From Acetoanaerobium sticklandii (GTDB lineage Bacteria > Bacillota > Clostridia > Peptostreptococcales > Filifactoraceae), in the NCBI RefSeq assembly GCF_000196455.1, contig NC_014614.1:1906001-1970000 (forward strand): DNA of 64,000 nucleotides. Reading direction: 5' to 3'. Positions 1-7,625 of this stretch are shown here, one piece after another. The position numbers and the translations under genes were made by a program. The notes beneath the pieces were generated by a model, which saw nothing but the letters and a program-made list of their open reading frames with translations, was not told where the DNA came from and searched no databases. The number at the start of each line of letters is the position of its first letter. Positions within the stretch are counted from its first letter, which is position 1.

Positions 1-446
1 ACCTTATTTTGTTTTTCCATCATCAAGCCTTCTTCTTGTTTGGTCATATGGTCATAGCCTAAAAGATGAAACATAGAATGACAAACCAAAAATGCCATTT
101 CCCTTTCAAATGAATGTCCATATTCCTCTGCTTGTGAAAATGTTCTTTCTACTGATACCACAATATCCCCTAGTGCAACAGGAAAATTAGAAATACTTGT
201 GTTAATGTCAGAAAGCTCTTGCTTTTCATACATTGGAAATGAAAGCACATCTGTGGCTTTATCGATATTTCTATGTTTGCTATTTATCTCTTTAATAAGC
301 TCATCAGTAGTGAAGGTAAGCGAAATTTCTACTTCCTTGGCAACTCCCTCAAGCTCTAGAGATTTTAGCATAACGCTCTCGAGCATTTTTAATAAATCAT
401 TTGCTGGAATGTAATTTGAATCATTTTCAAATAAAAGCTGAAGCAT
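1..446 (-). CDS. ybeY: endoribonuclease YbeY, 3' part missing (runs off left edge)
   Basis: Single-strand endoribonuclease needed for 16S rRNA 3' maturation and ribosome quality control. Reading leftward from the ATG at 446, the frame stays open to base 1 and shows the YbeY zinc motif as CHSMFHLLGYDH, with three histidines, preceded by the LGDIVVS strand motif. The start codon directly follows the phoH stop, so the two are co-transcribed, which is the usual phoH-ybeY order in Firmicutes. The last residues lie outside the window. The family assignment is secure. Confidence 0.95.
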   Translation of the reverse strand, partial: MLQLLFENDSNYIPANDLLKMLESVMLKSLELEGVAKEVEISLTFTTDELIKEINSKHRNIDKATDVLSFPMYEKQELSDINTSISNFPVALGDIVVSVERTFSQAEEYGHSFEREMAFLVCHSMFHLLGYDHMTKQEEGLMMEKQNK

Positions 447-1472
447 TTACTGTCCACCTCGCTTATTTTTGAAAGCATTTGATTTGTTTGCTTGTTTTTC
501 TTGCTCTTTAAAGGCCACCTTTTTTTCATGCTTTTCATAAGCTTTGATGATTCTTTGTACTAATTCATGTCTTACAACGTCTTTTTCGTTAAGCGCTGAA
601 ATGCCTATTCCTTTTACATCCTTTAGCACCTCTGTTGCATGAATTAAACCACTTTTCTTTACACCCGGCAAATCTATTTGAGTAACATCTCCTGTAACAA
701 CAGCTTTAGAGCCAAATCCAAGTCTTGTAAGAAACATCTTCATCTGCTCCTGAGTTGTATTTTGCGCCTCATCTAAAATTATAAAAGAGTTGTCTAAGGT
801 TCTTCCTCTCATATAGGCAAGTGGAGCAACCTCAATCATACCTCTTTCCATGTATTTTGCAAATTTGTCAGCTCCCATTATATCAAAAAGAGCATCGTAC
901 AAAGGTCTAAGATATGGATCTACCTTGTCCTTTAAATCTCCTGGTAAAAAACCTAAGCTCTCACCTGCTTCTACTGCTGGCCTTGTAAGTATTATTCTGC
1001 TTATTTCTTCTCTTTTAAAAGCCATTACTGCCATAGCTACAGCTAGATATGTTTTTCCAGTTCCAGCTGGTCCGATACATACTGTGATATCATTATTTCT
1101 TATATTAGAGATATATTCCTTTTGACCTAGAGTTTTAGGTTTTATAGGATTTCCTTTTGCAGAAAGTACTATTACATCATCAGATAAATCCGATAGCTTT
1201 TCTTCGGATTTAGTGGACACCAAATCCATAGAATAATATATAGTCTGAGGACTTAGTTTTTCACCTTTTTGAACTAATTTAAACAAATCATGCATTAATC
1301 TTTCTGCATTTTCAACTTGAGTTTTGTCACCTATAAGAACAACATTGCCATCTCTAAGCACAACGTGAATGCCAAATTGTTCTTCTATCATCTTTATATT
1401 TTTATCAAAATTTCCGAATAGCTCTCTTTGAAAAGCTTCATCGTGAAGTTCGAGTTTCTTTTGTTCCAACAA
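447..1472 (-). CDS. phoH: PhoH-like ATPase
   Basis: Cytoplasmic P-loop ATPase/putative RNA helicase of the PhoH family, linked by context to YbeY and rRNA processing. An N-terminal KH-like region (about residues 20-70) is followed by the PhoH ATPase domain with Walker A GPAGTGKT (about residue 135) and Walker B FIILDEAQN. The start is TTG at 1472: GGAGG lies 8 bases upstream and no ATG is available. The 341-residue length is slightly longer than the usual ~320, through a charged C-terminal tail. A promoter TTGTAA-18-TATAAT lies just upstream. Confidence 0.95.
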   Translation of the reverse strand: MLEQKKLELHDEAFQRELFGNFDKNIKMIEEQFGIHVVLRDGNVVLIGDKTQVENAERLMHDLFKLVQKGEKLSPQTIYYSMDLVSTKSEEKLSDLSDDVIVLSAKGNPIKPKTLGQKEYISNIRNNDITVCIGPAGTGKTYLAVAMAVMAFKREEISRIILTRPAVEAGESLGFLPGDLKDKVDPYLRPLYDALFDIMGADKFAKYMERGMIEVAPLAYMRGRTLDNSFIILDEAQNTTQEQMKMFLTRLGFGSKAVVTGDVTQIDLPGVKKSGLIHATEVLKDVKGIGISALNEKDVVRHELVQRIIKAYEKHEKKVAFKEQEKQANKSNAFKNKRGGQ

Positions 1473-1779
1473 ACAATTTTCCTCCTTGGTAAGTTGTATT
1501 ATATTAGCAAAACAATTAATTTTACAATTTTAGCCTTTTTTTTATTATACCATTTCAAAGAACTTATTAACATAGCTAAGCAGTGCAAAGTATTTATTTA
1601 CTTAAGCTTTACACTGACCATTTTATTTTTTTAATACCCTAGAATTCTTTCTTAATGTTTAGAAGTCTTTTTCATAGGGTAGGAATATACACGAATGCAG
1701 TAAGCTTATGTATCCTTAAAGAAGATAACGAAAGCTTTACTTACTGTTCATCACAATTTTAAATTTAGGGGGTAATATA
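1473..1779 (+). promoter_or_regulatory. phoH/superoxide reductase intergenic region with structured leader
   Basis: This 307-base gap has no credible gene. On the plus strand it holds three inverted repeats: CAGTGCAAAG (1581-1590) with CTTTACACTG (1607-1616), followed by a T-rich run at 1621-1632 like an intrinsic terminator; TACCCTA (1635-1641) with TAGGGTA (1675-1681); and CAGTAAG (1698-1704) with CTTACTG (1740-1746). They precede the ribosome binding site of the superoxide reductase gene. A transcription attenuator or a short RNA is possible. No known riboswitch class was recognised. Confidence 0.4.
1498..1527 (-). promoter_or_regulatory. phoH-ybeY promoter
   Basis: On the minus strand, TTGTAA (1527-1522) and TATAAT (1503-1498) are separated by 18 bases, about 25 bases upstream of the phoH TTG start. 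This is a good match to a housekeeping sigma promoter. Seen in sequence; activity is inferred. Confidence 0.55.
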
Positions 1780-2154
1780 ATGTCTATATTAGCAAACTAC
1801 TTACAAACTGGTGATTGGAAAGGCGAAAAACACGTTCCTGTTATTCATGCACCAGAATCTATTTCAGCAAATGTTTTGACTGAAATTAAATTATCAATTG
1901 GGGATGCAATAGCACATCCAAACACTTTAGAACATCATATTTCATGGTTTAAGCTTTTCTTCCTAGCAGAAGGAGCTAAATTCCCAGTTGAGCTTGGAAC
2001 TTACAATTTTATGGCTCATGGAGAAGGCGAAATGTTTACAGAGCCAGTAGCTATTGCAAAGGTTAAGCTACCTTCTTCTGGAAAGCTAATAGCTATTAGC
2101 TACTGCAATATCCACGGATTATGGGAAAATTCAGCTGATGTAACTGTAATATAA
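1780..2154 (+). CDS. superoxide reductase (neelaredoxin/desulfoferrodoxin centre II type)
   Basis: Reduces superoxide to hydrogen peroxide without producing oxygen, a typical defence of anaerobes. The 124-residue protein is the single-domain class: it has the catalytic iron ligands (GEKHVPVI near residue 16, HPNTLEHHISW near residue 47, and the C-terminal CNIHGLW) but no N-terminal desulforedoxin-type Cys4 domain. A strong AGGGGG site precedes the ATG. It is monocistronic, with a terminator at 2235-2262, and sits behind an unusual structured leader. Confidence 0.92.
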   Translation: MSILANYLQTGDWKGEKHVPVIHAPESISANVLTEIKLSIGDAIAHPNTLEHHISWFKLFFLAEGAKFPVELGTYNFMAHGEGEMFTEPVAIAKVKLPSSGKLIAISYCNIHGLWENSADVTVI

Positions 2155-2234
2155 TCTAGCTAAATTTATATTTATATAGAAATTTACAGCTTCCATAAAT
2201 GCATGAATTAAGTAAGTTTTATTTTAATTTTAAC

Positions 2235-2262
2235 AAAAAGCAGGATTATAATCCTGCTTTTT
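2235..2262 (+). terminator. intrinsic terminator after superoxide reductase
   Basis: The arms AAAAAGCAGGATT and AATCCTGCTTTTT form a near-perfect 13-bp stem with almost no loop, followed by a T-rich run (TTTTTGTGTTTTTT). Confidence 0.85.
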
Positions 2263-2286
2263 GTGTTTTTTAGCGTTAATTTATGC

Positions 2287-2292
2287 TATAAT
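2287..2292 (+). promoter_or_regulatory. extended -10 promoter of the S1-domain gene
   Basis: TATAAT preceded by TGC (TGCTATAAT) 30 bases before the ATG. No good -35 is seen, which is usual for extended -10 promoters. Confidence 0.5.
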
Positions 2293-2322
2293 TATACTAT
2301 CATTAATTATAGGAGTGTGTTT

Positions 2323-2757
2323 ATGTCAAATAATTTAGAAGTTGGTATGATAGTTGAAGGTAAAGTGGTTCAATTAAAACCATTTGGAGCTTTTATTTCT
2401 CTTGCAGACAATAAAAGAGGTCTAGTACATATTTCTCAGATTTCTCATGACTACATCAAAGAAGTAAATGATGCTTTATCTGAAGGAGACACTGTCAAAG
2501 TTAAAATCATATCGATTGAGCCTGATTCTGGCAAGATTTCTCTATCTATTAAAGATGCAAATCCAAAACCAGTAGCAGATAAAGAACCAAGATTTTCTAG
2601 AGATAATAGAGAAAGATCTGATCGTTTCGAAAGAAATGATAAGCCTTCATTTAAAAAAGAGCCAGAAAAATCAGTAAACCTTGAAGATATGCTTAAAGAA
2701 TGGACTAAACAGTCTAACGACAGACAAACAGATATAAATAGAAGATTAAAGAGATAA
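2323..2757 (+). CDS. S1-domain RNA-binding protein (YugI/CvfD-like general stress protein 13 family)
   Basis: Small cytoplasmic RNA-binding protein. One S1 domain fills about residues 5-75 (GMIVEGKVVQLKPFGAFI, then GLVHISQIS), followed by a highly charged Arg/Asp/Lys-rich tail of about 65 residues. The start at 2323 is chosen because AGGAG lies directly upstream; an in-frame extension to 2263 would cover the promoter. Family members bind ribosomes or RNA and affect translation under stress. The exact role here is unknown. Confidence 0.85.
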   Translation: MSNNLEVGMIVEGKVVQLKPFGAFISLADNKRGLVHISQISHDYIKEVNDALSEGDTVKVKIISIEPDSGKISLSIKDANPKPVADKEPRFSRDNRERSDRFERNDKPSFKKEPEKSVNLEDMLKEWTKQSNDRQTDINRRLKR

Positions 2758-2786
2758 AAAACAAAGGAATCTAATTTAGATTCCTT

Positions 2787-3503
2787 TTAATCTTTATATA
2801 TTATTTCTCCACGCTCACGGATAGTCAAAATCTCGATATCTGTTTTATTTATCATATGTTTTTTAAACTTATCTGTAACATCATATACATCTTGGAAGTG
2901 CATAGGGATGAATATCTTTGGCTTGATTTTTTCAATAAAGTATTCTCCACCCATGTAATATGCATGCTCTAATCTAGGATCTACTGGAAAAAAAGCAATA
3001 TCTATATTATTTTCAGTTATTTTTTCTATTTCAGATAAAAAAGCTTTTTTTGCATATTCCTTTTCATCTGGCGTTTCGCCTTCCCAATGCCACCAGTTTA
3101 AATCTCCTGCATGAAATATAGTCTTCGATTCTGCCGATATCAAAAATGATATCCCTTCATCTGTAGAGCCATACGTCTTTATATTAATATCATCAATAAT
3201 CAAAGTTTCATAAGGATTCATATAATAGATATTGTCTTGTTCATTTTTTACTCTTATTTCTTTATAAAAAATATAATTTACATTATCTGCATTAAAGGTA
3301 AGAATTTCTTTGTCGAAATGGTCATAATGTCCATGAGATACAAAGATATACACATTTTTATCTTTTGGTATATCTGAAGGTTTTAGTTGACCACAATCTC
3401 TATATCTGTTTTTCTTACAGTTATCTTTAAAATAGTCGAAAATAAATAGATTGTTATCAAGTTCAACCATAAAGCCACTGTGAAACAAATACGTTATTTT
3501 CAA
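2787..3503 (-). CDS. metallo-beta-lactamase-fold hydrolase
   Basis: A 238-residue cytoplasmic MBL-fold protein with the metal motif SHGHYDHFD (about residue 56), a second metal site at FHAGDLNWWHW and a late PMHF histidine. The arrangement resembles the UPF0173/YtkL-like L-ascorbate-lactonase-type hydrolases. The substrate cannot be told from sequence. The following minus-strand gene starts 16 bases upstream, so they probably share a transcript. Confidence 0.8.
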   Translation of the reverse strand: MKITYLFHSGFMVELDNNLFIFDYFKDNCKKNRYRDCGQLKPSDIPKDKNVYIFVSHGHYDHFDKEILTFNADNVNYIFYKEIRVKNEQDNIYYMNPYETLIIDDINIKTYGSTDEGISFLISAESKTIFHAGDLNWWHWEGETPDEKEYAKKAFLSEIEKITENNIDIAFFPVDPRLEHAYYMGGEYFIEKIKPKIFIPMHFQDVYDVTDKFKKHMINKTDIEILTIRERGEIIYKD

Positions 3504-3519
3504 TCATACCCCTCCTAAA

Positions 3520-4056
3520 TTAAAATTTCCTAAGATTTCTCATACTAAGTGGTCTGTCGATAATTTCTTTCATAATTACTGCCCTTTTTAAATCATCTTG
3601 ATTTCTAAATAAATCTTTTTTTCGTTTATACTTAGCTGTTTCCGAATAAGCTATAGAGCTAGTATCGCTTCTTAAAACATAGTCAGAATTTAAAGATTTT
3701 CCTTCATTGCTTTCAACAGAAATATCGTAATTTACATTATCTTTTTTGTATAAAGTCTGAGTATTTGACTTATTTTTTTTACTCTCAAAGCTTTTTTTCT
3801 CAGCTTCAATAGATTTGTTTTTTAATGATTTGGCCTTTTTAGCAAGGCTTTCAACTTTGTCCATAGATATTAAGTCTTTAGCTGGTCCTGTTTTCATTTC
3901 ATTCCAAATATCTTCCATCCACTGAGAGTTATTTGAGGCTGTTTCATCCGTATTTTGATTATTTTTCTGTTTAATTGACTTCTTTTTTTCATTTTTTTTC
4001 CCTGAAAAAATCGAAGAAATTATAAAAAAAATAATCAAACTTATCAAACCATCCAT
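3520..4056 (-). CDS. hypothetical membrane-anchored basic protein
   Basis: Not recognised. A hydrophobic N-terminal segment (residues 4-19) is followed by a Lys/Asn/Ser-rich, probably disordered region and a C-terminal stretch ending RPLSMRNLRKF. It has one predicted membrane anchor and a basic cytoplasmic tail. It lies between the flotillin gene and the metallo-hydrolase gene on the same strand and may belong to the flotillin transcript. Confidence 0.65.
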   Translation of the reverse strand: MDGLISLIIFFIISSIFSGKKNEKKKSIKQKNNQNTDETASNNSQWMEDIWNEMKTGPAKDLISMDKVESLAKKAKSLKNKSIEAEKKSFESKKNKSNTQTLYKKDNVNYDISVESNEGKSLNSDYVLRSDTSSIAYSETAKYKRKKDLFRNQDDLKRAVIMKEIIDRPLSMRNLRKF

Positions 4057-4137
4057 TTTGTCACCTCTCTTGATTAAAGCTTAATTCACAATAGAGAATA
4101 TACTTGCCACATAATCATGCAGCAAGTATATTTATTA

Positions 4138-5157
4138 TTACTTTTTATGTTTATCAGACTCAGCGTGCTCTTGGTCTCTTTCTTCACTGTTTGCTATGGA
4201 TTCCCTCATTTGAGTATCTGCCATAATATTTTTCATATTATAATAATCCATTATGCCTAATTTTCCATTTTTGAACGCTTCAGCAATAGCTAGCGGAACT
4301 TCTGACTCCGATTCAACTAGCTTAGCTTGCATTTGAACCACAGTAGCTTTCATTTCTTGTTCTTGAGCTATAGCCATAGCTCTTCTTTCCTCTGCTTTTG
4401 CCTGAGCTATTTTCTTATCAGCTTCAGCCTGATCAGTTTGAAGTTGAGCTCCTATATTTCTTCCGATATCTATATCTGCAATATCTATAGACAAAATTTC
4501 AAATGCCGTTCCTGAATCAAGTCCTTTATCAAGAACTGTTTTGGATATTTTATCTGGATTTTCTAATACCTCTTTATGATTTGTAGAGCTACCTACTGTA
4601 GTAACTACACCTTCGCCAACTCTGGCAATTATAGTTTCTTCACCAGCTCCACCAACAAGTCTTTCTATATTAGCCCTTACAGTAACTCTAGCCTTAACTT
4701 TCACCTCAATACCATCTTTTGCAACAGCTGAAATAATAGGTGTCTCTATCACCTTTGGATTAACAGAAACCTGAACAGCTTCAAGAACATCTCTTCCTGC
4801 TAAGTCAATAGCCGCAGCCTGCTCAAATTCTAAGTTTATATTTGCTCTTTGAGCTGCTATAAGTGCATCTACTACTGAATTTACATCTCCTCCAGCAAGA
4901 TAGTGAGCCTCTAGCTTATCAATAGATAGATTTAATCCAGCCTTAGTTGCTTTAATCATAGGATTTACTATCTTAATAGGTTGAACTCTTCTAAATCTCA
5001 TCCCTACAAGAGTCATAATTGATACCTTTACTCCAGAAAATAGAGCTGTAACCCATAGTCCTAGGGGAACAAAGCTTAAAAACATAGATAGTAAGAAAAT
5101 TATTAATACAAAAATTACTACAATTGAAATCAATGGTGCTAAATCCATGTTATTCAC
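4138..5157 (-). CDS. floA: flotillin-like protein FloA (YqfA)
   Basis: Membrane-microdomain scaffold protein of the SPFH/YqfA family. The N-terminus has one hydrophobic membrane segment (about residues 8-45). An SPFH core follows, then an alanine/glutamate-rich coiled coil (ADKKIAQAKAEERRAMAIAQEQ region) and a charged tail. The length of 339 matches the family (~330). The start overlaps the 3' end of the NfeD gene by 8 bases, the normal operon partner. Confidence 0.93.
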   Translation of the reverse strand: MNNMDLAPLISIVVIFVLIIFLLSMFLSFVPLGLWVTALFSGVKVSIMTLVGMRFRRVQPIKIVNPMIKATKAGLNLSIDKLEAHYLAGGDVNSVVDALIAAQRANINLEFEQAAAIDLAGRDVLEAVQVSVNPKVIETPIISAVAKDGIEVKVKARVTVRANIERLVGGAGEETIIARVGEGVVTTVGSSTNHKEVLENPDKISKTVLDKGLDSGTAFEILSIDIADIDIGRNIGAQLQTDQAEADKKIAQAKAEERRAMAIAQEQEMKATVVQMQAKLVESESEVPLAIAEAFKNGKLGIMDYYNMKNIMADTQMRESIANSEERDQEHAESDKHKK

Positions 5158-6433
5158 CTTCCTTTTCTTTTACTTTAAGTCTACTGCCTTCTACACTTAA
5201 TACTACCACAATTTTATCTTTTTCTATATACCTGCCTTCAGAAATAGCATCTAACATTTTCCCATCTATCTCAATTTTTCCCGAAGGTCTTAAATAGGTT
5301 AGAGTTTTTGCTGTCATGCCAATATAAGAAGTATCTTCTTTCGATGAAACAAAACCATTTTCTTTATCTAAATTAGTACCAAGGAATAAGGTTTTTGATA
5401 AATTCCTTTTAGGAAGATACTTTATAATCAAAGCTACTATTGTAGTTGTGATAAGAAGCGATATCCCAATTGACATAATTGCTTGATTAACTGAGGTAGA
5501 TGCCATTACAATACTTCCTAATATACCAGCTATCCCTGCTATTCCAAATATACCAAATCCAGGCATGAATATTTCAACAAGCAGAAGAATTATTCCCAGT
5601 AAAAATACTATTATTGCAAATGAGGTTGTGCTTCCAGAAATAATAGACCCTGCAAAAAATAATGAGAATCCAACAATTGAAAGAAATCCTCCAAATCCAA
5701 AGCCCGGTGTTATAACTTCCACTACGAGCCCTACAAATCCTAAAGTTAATAAAAGCTGACTAATTAACGATGATGATATAAATCCGATAATATTATCAGA
5801 AAGCTTCCTCACAGTAATAATTTCATTAACAGCGCTTAACCCTAAATCTTCATAGATTTCTTGTCTTGAATTCATAGTCCCATCTGAAAAATTAAGTTCT
5901 TTAGCTTTATTTGTCGTAAGATTTAGCAGTTTATCTTTTCCTACTAAATTATCTATTTCTATAGAAGAATCTGCCATTGCTGCTACTAGTTTATGATCCC
6001 TTCCTCTTTTTTCTGCTGTAGTTTCAAGAAGCGATTTCCAGTAGGATAAAGTTTTTTCAGTATTAGGTATAGGTTCAGCTGAGCCTATAGTAGACGCTGG
6101 AGCCATATAAAGTGAATTAGCTGAAATGCTAAGCAACACTCCTGCTGATTCTGCTTTAGTGTTTACATATGAAGCTGTTTTCACTTTCGATTTTAATATT
6201 TCTTGGCTAATTTTCTCTGCAGAATCAATTCTACCTCCTAATGTATCCACCTCAAATAAAATCAAGTCTGCATTTTTATTATTTGCATCTTCAATATTTT
6301 CTCTTACATAGTTGAGCATTCCAGGATTGACTTCCCCGCTTATTTCTATAACGTACACATTGTCAGAAGCCCCAAAGCTTAAGCTAGGAATAATAGATAA
6401 CATAAGAGCAAATATTAATAAAATACGTTTCAT
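5150..6433 (-). CDS. NfeD-family membrane serine protease (YqeZ-like)
   Basis: Membrane-bound ClpP-class serine protease with a C-terminal NfeD domain, known to act with flotillin proteins at the membrane. An N-terminal signal peptide (MKRILLIFALMLSIIPSLSFG) leads into a ClpP/crotonase-like domain with the AESAG serine motif. About five hydrophobic segments (residues ~225-335) follow, then an OB-fold NfeD tail. The ATG at 6433 is chosen because GGGGAGG precedes it; an upstream in-frame start at 6451 overlaps that site. Confidence 0.92.
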   Translation of the reverse strand: MKRILLIFALMLSIIPSLSFGASDNVYVIEISGEVNPGMLNYVRENIEDANNKNADLILFEVDTLGGRIDSAEKISQEILKSKVKTASYVNTKAESAGVLLSISANSLYMAPASTIGSAEPIPNTEKTLSYWKSLLETTAEKRGRDHKLVAAMADSSIEIDNLVGKDKLLNLTTNKAKELNFSDGTMNSRQEIYEDLGLSAVNEIITVRKLSDNIIGFISSSLISQLLLTLGFVGLVVEVITPGFGFGGFLSIVGFSLFFAGSIISGSTTSFAIIVFLLGIILLLVEIFMPGFGIFGIAGIAGILGSIVMASTSVNQAIMSIGISLLITTTIVALIIKYLPKRNLSKTLFLGTNLDKENGFVSSKEDTSYIGMTAKTLTYLRPSGKIEIDGKMLDAISEGRYIEKDKIVVVLSVEGSRLKVKEKEGE

Positions 6434-6481
6434 GATACACCTCCCCTTCATTATGCTTTGAGCGTTTTGTTTTATAATAAG

Positions 6482-6507
6482 TATATACCATTTAAACTGT
6501 TAATTTA
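6482..6507. repeat. left copy of a flanking similar segment (nfeD promoter region)
   Basis: The segment containing TACCATTTAAACTGTTAATTTA is echoed at 7169-7205, where TTTACCATTTAAA and TTTTAAACAGTAATTTA occur with about 12 extra bases between them. On the minus strand both copies lie upstream of transcribed units (nfeD here, the candidate RNA at the other copy). A shared regulatory element or a duplication is possible. Confidence 0.4.
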
Positions 6508-6539
6508 TTACAATCTAAATACAATAAACAAAAAATATA

Positions 6540-6576
6540 AGACCGGTTAAAGTAAATTATCTACTATAACCGGTCT
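6540..6576 (-). terminator. strong intrinsic terminator of the candidate large RNA
   Basis: AGACCGGTTA (6540-6549) pairs perfectly with TAACCGGTCT (6567-6576), and inner AGTA/TACT pairs extend it. On the minus strand it is followed by TTATATTTTTTG. No protein gene lies upstream on this strand before 7587, and the intervening gene is on the plus strand. The terminator therefore needs a transcript that starts inside 6.6-7.2 kb. Confidence 0.8.
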
Positions 6577-6582
6577 CATTTT

Positions 6583-6610
6583 GAAACTTTAGTTCCATCC
6601 GTATTGTTTA
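6583..6610. repeat. left arm of the long-range inverted repeat
   Basis: GAAACTTTA (6583-6591) and CCGTATTGTTTA (6599-6610) are exact reverse complements of 7124-7132 and 7107-7118. They are separated by internal loops of 7 and 5 bases. The CCG/CGG-containing 12-mer is unlikely to recur by chance in such AT-rich DNA. Confidence 0.85.
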
Positions 6611-7106
6611 GAAAACTTTGATCCATTAACTACCTCTTAAATTTTATTCATTTGGGTGAAAAACATTTCTAAAATGGTTCTCAAGCAAAACTTCTAAAAT
6701 TCTTTCTTTTAAACTTTTTGTTACTAAGGTTTTTTAAATCTTTGAAACTTTGAAACTTTGAATCATCGAAACTTTTTGAAACACTCTTAAAACTTAAAAC
6801 TAAATTTGAAACTCAACTTTTAAATCTTGCTTCTTAAATTTGTTTCATTGGTTCTTCTTTGTTTCTCTTTGCTTCATTTGAAACTCTTAAAGCTTGTTTC
6901 AATTTAAGAATTTGTTGCTTTGAAACTTTCTTACTCTTACATTTTGTTTCTAAAAAATTGATTTAAATCTTTCAAAATCCTAAATTCTCAATACTCACAC
7001 TTCAAACCTAAAACCATACTTTAAAGATTTAAATCTTTTTCTATTTATATGATAATCTTAAAACTTAAACAGATAAATCATATATTTAGAAATTGTGAAA
7101 CTGTTG

Positions 7107-7132
7107 TAAACAATACGGTGTAATAAAGTTTC
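7107..7132. repeat. right arm of the long-range inverted repeat
   Basis: TAAACAATACGG (7107-7118) and TAAAGTTTC (7124-7132) complement the left arm exactly. A further perfect 16-base palindrome lies at 7023-7038. Confidence 0.85.
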
Positions 7133-7140
7133 TGTATTTA

Positions 7141-7162
7141 AAGAAGGACTTTCATCCTTCTT
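7141..7162. other. hairpin at the right end of the candidate RNA
   Basis: AAGAAGGA (7141-7148) and TCCTTCTT (7155-7162) form an 8-bp stem with a 6-base loop. On the plus strand it is followed by ATTTTATATTT and could be a weak terminator. On the minus strand it would be the 5' hairpin of the candidate RNA. Confidence 0.5.
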
Positions 7163-7289
7163 ATTTTATATTTACCATTTAAATATTATTTTAAACAGTA
7201 ATTTATAAAAAATTTGTAATTTTTTTTAAACTAATCATTGTTATAATAGAAATAGATAAGTAAAACTAGTAAAGCTGGAGGATAATCAA

Positions 7290-7625
7290 ATGAAATCTTT
7301 TTCTAAAATATCAGGATTACTGCTAATTGCGTTAGGTATATTATTATTTTTGAACAGCTTAGGTTATATTTCTCATACTCCCTGGCAGCTCATTAGAATT
7401 TACTGGCCTCTTATAATCATTTACTTAGGTATAGACGGCCTTCTGAGACCTAGTGGATCAAAAAATATAATCTTCAACTCCCTAGTTTGTTTATCCGGAC
7501 TCGTTCTTTTAGGGGATAATCTAAACTTATTTCACTTTAACTTGTTTATGTTCATTGATAAGTTCTGGCCAATTCTACTTATAATTCTAGGAATTAGCTT
7601 GATTGTCAAATCTGACAAAAAGTGA
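7290..7625 (+). CDS. small LiaI/LiaF-like transmembrane protein
   Basis: A 111-residue, almost wholly hydrophobic protein with three to four membrane segments. The repeated pattern of aromatic-rich loops (YWPLIIIYLGIDGLL, then FWPILLIILGISLIV) is typical of the LiaI/LiaF-like transmembrane region (DUF5668-type). An AGCTGGAGGA ribosome site precedes the ATG. Its 3' end overlaps the convergent MFS gene by 39 bases. Such proteins often respond to cell-envelope stress, but nothing here shows that directly. Confidence 0.75.
   Translation: MKSFSKISGLLLIALGILLFLNSLGYISHTPWQLIRIYWPLIIIYLGIDGLLRPSGSKNIIFNSLVCLSGLVLLGDNLNLFHFNLFMFIDKFWPILLIILGISLIVKSDKK

Larger units (their letters stand above)
6535..7165 (-). 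ncRNA. candidate large structured non-coding RNA (~600 nt)
   Basis: This segment has no sizeable reading frame on either strand. Its outer parts pair: GAAACTTTA (6583-6591) with TAAAGTTTC (7124-7132), and CCGTATTGTTTA (6599-6610) with TAAACAATACGG (7107-7118), giving a 21-bp two-part closing stem across ~500 bases. Read on the minus strand it has a 5' hairpin (7162-7141), the closing stem, a purine-rich interior with repeated GUUUCAAA and GAAACAA elements, and a strong terminator (6576-6540). The layout recalls large bacterial RNAs with a P1 stem, such as the ROOL, GOLLD and OLE classes, but I cannot match it to any of them. Strand choice rests on the terminator's T-run and the purine bias. 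Confidence 0.5.

Noticed and set aside
6740..6790. Repeated TGAAACTTT on the plus strand, resembling an ECF sigma (SigW-type) -35 element
   Set aside because: No CGTA -10 at proper spacing; the nearest CGTATT after TGAAACTTT (6582-6604) is only 12 bases away, too short. The motif is better explained by the repeat array.
6575..7135. Possible CRISPR array from repeated GAAAC
   Set aside because: Repeats are only 5-8 bases, irregularly spaced, in both orientations, with no cas genes nearby.
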